From contig JALRJD010000044.1 in the NCBI GenBank assembly GCA_023255165.1, positions 1-6,321 of the forward strand: 6,321 bases of DNA, read 5' to 3'. The position numbers and the translations under genes are program-made. A model generated the notes under the pieces. It ran no database searches. It saw nothing but the letters and a program-made list of their open reading frames with translations, and had not been told where the DNA came from. The stretch is from Porticoccaceae bacterium (lineage in GTDB: Bacteria; Pseudomonadota; Gammaproteobacteria; Pseudomonadales; Porticoccaceae). Shown piece by piece: positions 6,038 to 6,321 of this stretch; within the stretch, counting starts at the first letter, position 1, and every line of letters starts with the position of its first letter.

Positions 6038-6114
6038 TGGTACGACCGAGTGGACTCGAACCACCGACCCCCACCATGTCAAGGTGATGCTCTAACCAAC
6101 TGAGCTACGGTCGT
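6038..6114 (-). tRNA. tRNA-Val(GAC)
   Basis: 77 bases including an encoded CCA. The minus strand starts ACGACCG, pairing perfectly (7 bp) with CGGTCGT before the discriminator A. The D-arm is GCTCAGTTGGTTAGAGC. The anticodon arm is CACCT-TGACATG-GTGGG type with anticodon GAC, which reads GUC/GUU valine codons. The T-arm is GTGG-TTCGAGT-CCAC. The body matches the enterobacterial tRNA-Val(GAC) as I remember it, apart from the acceptor and T-stem bases. It faces the end of the transporter fragment. Confidence 0.96.
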
Positions 6115-6257
6115 ACTGAAACTTCGCTATCTCTTCAACTAACATCATCTACTTAATAAACTGCTGCCCTGCTCAACTCGCGCGGGGCCCTCGCAGACTG
6201 GATATTGTCGGTTGAGCCACGTTGGCCGACACTCAATACCCACTGTTTATATCGTCG
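6115..6257 (-). other. 5' leader of the tRNA-Val transcript
   Basis: About 140 bases lie between the predicted start of transcription and the mature tRNA 5' end, long for a single tRNA. No second tRNA or coding frame is seen. It contains an inverted repeat TGTCGG/CCGACA (plus strand 6206-6211 and 6226-6231) that can extend through TAT/ATA and GG/CC with bulges, and a very GC-rich patch near 6180-6195. It would be removed by RNase P and other nucleases. Confidence 0.45.
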
Positions 6258-6265
6258 AGGCGCGC

Positions 6266-6293
6266 ATTCTAACAACCTTGACACTTTGTGCAA
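6266..6293 (-). promoter_or_regulatory. Sigma-70 promoter of tRNA-Val
   Basis: On the minus strand the -35 is TTGCAC (6288-6293), the spacer 16 bases, and the -10 TAGAAT (6266-6271; 5 of 6 to consensus). It is followed directly by GCGCGCC, a GC-rich discriminator typical of stable RNA promoters under ppGpp (stringent) control. Transcription would start near 6258. It is by far the clearest promoter in the window. Confidence 0.7.
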
Positions 6294-6321
6294 GATATTC
6301 TCTCAGGGAAACAACGCTTAG

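Noticed and set aside
5463..6077. Minus-strand open frames opposite the BCCT fragment
   Set aside because: They are antisense of clear transporter sequence, and one runs into the tRNA gene.
1..6321. CRISPR array, insertion sequence, defence or toxin-antitoxin system
   Set aside because: No spaced repeats, terminal inverted repeats, transposase or such protein families were seen on either strand.

Overview
The window looks like chromosomal DNA of a free-living, probably aquatic, gammaproteobacterium. The grounds are a Pseudomonas-type minor pilin cluster (fimT/fimU, pilE, pilV, pilW, pilX, pilY1), a BCCT-family transporter paired with a DAO-family FAD oxidoreductase, and a tRNA-Val(GAC) almost identical in core sequence to the enterobacterial/pseudomonad one. 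No genus can be named from the sequence alone.

Positions 1-3943 (minus strand): a type IV pilus priming/assembly operon read right to left, fimT > pilE > pilV > pilW > pilX > pilY1, with pilY1 cut by the left window edge. pilV/pilW share one base, pilW/pilX overlap by ATGA, and pilX/pilY1 are 19 bases apart, so these are almost certainly one transcript. pilE sits 33 bases before pilV, and a 226-base gap separates fimT from pilE. The small prepilins are expected to be cleaved by PilD in the inner membrane and to form, with PilY1, the tip/initiation complex of the pilus. The order differs from P. aeruginosa, where pilE is last.

Positions 3944-4127: the fimT upstream region, with a perfect 7+1+7 dyad and a GTTCGTC heptamer resembling the core of an AlgR site.

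Positions 4128-6024: two divergently oriented metabolic genes, a DAO oxidoreductase (minus) and a BCCT betaine/choline/carnitine-type transporter (plus). Both lack their N-terminal parts at the same point, about 5126-5172. One deletion that removed both 5' ends and the shared promoter region would explain this, as would an assembly collapse. The remaining reading frames are undamaged, so the event would be recent.

Positions 6025-6321: tRNA-Val(GAC) on the minus strand with encoded CCA, a leader of about 140 bases containing an inverted repeat, and a strong sigma-70 type promoter with a GC-rich discriminator.

No wholly new system is apparent. The most notable points are the double truncation, the Ala(-1) prepilin site of FimT, the cysteine-free PilE, and acidic calcium-loop-like motifs in FimT and PilW.
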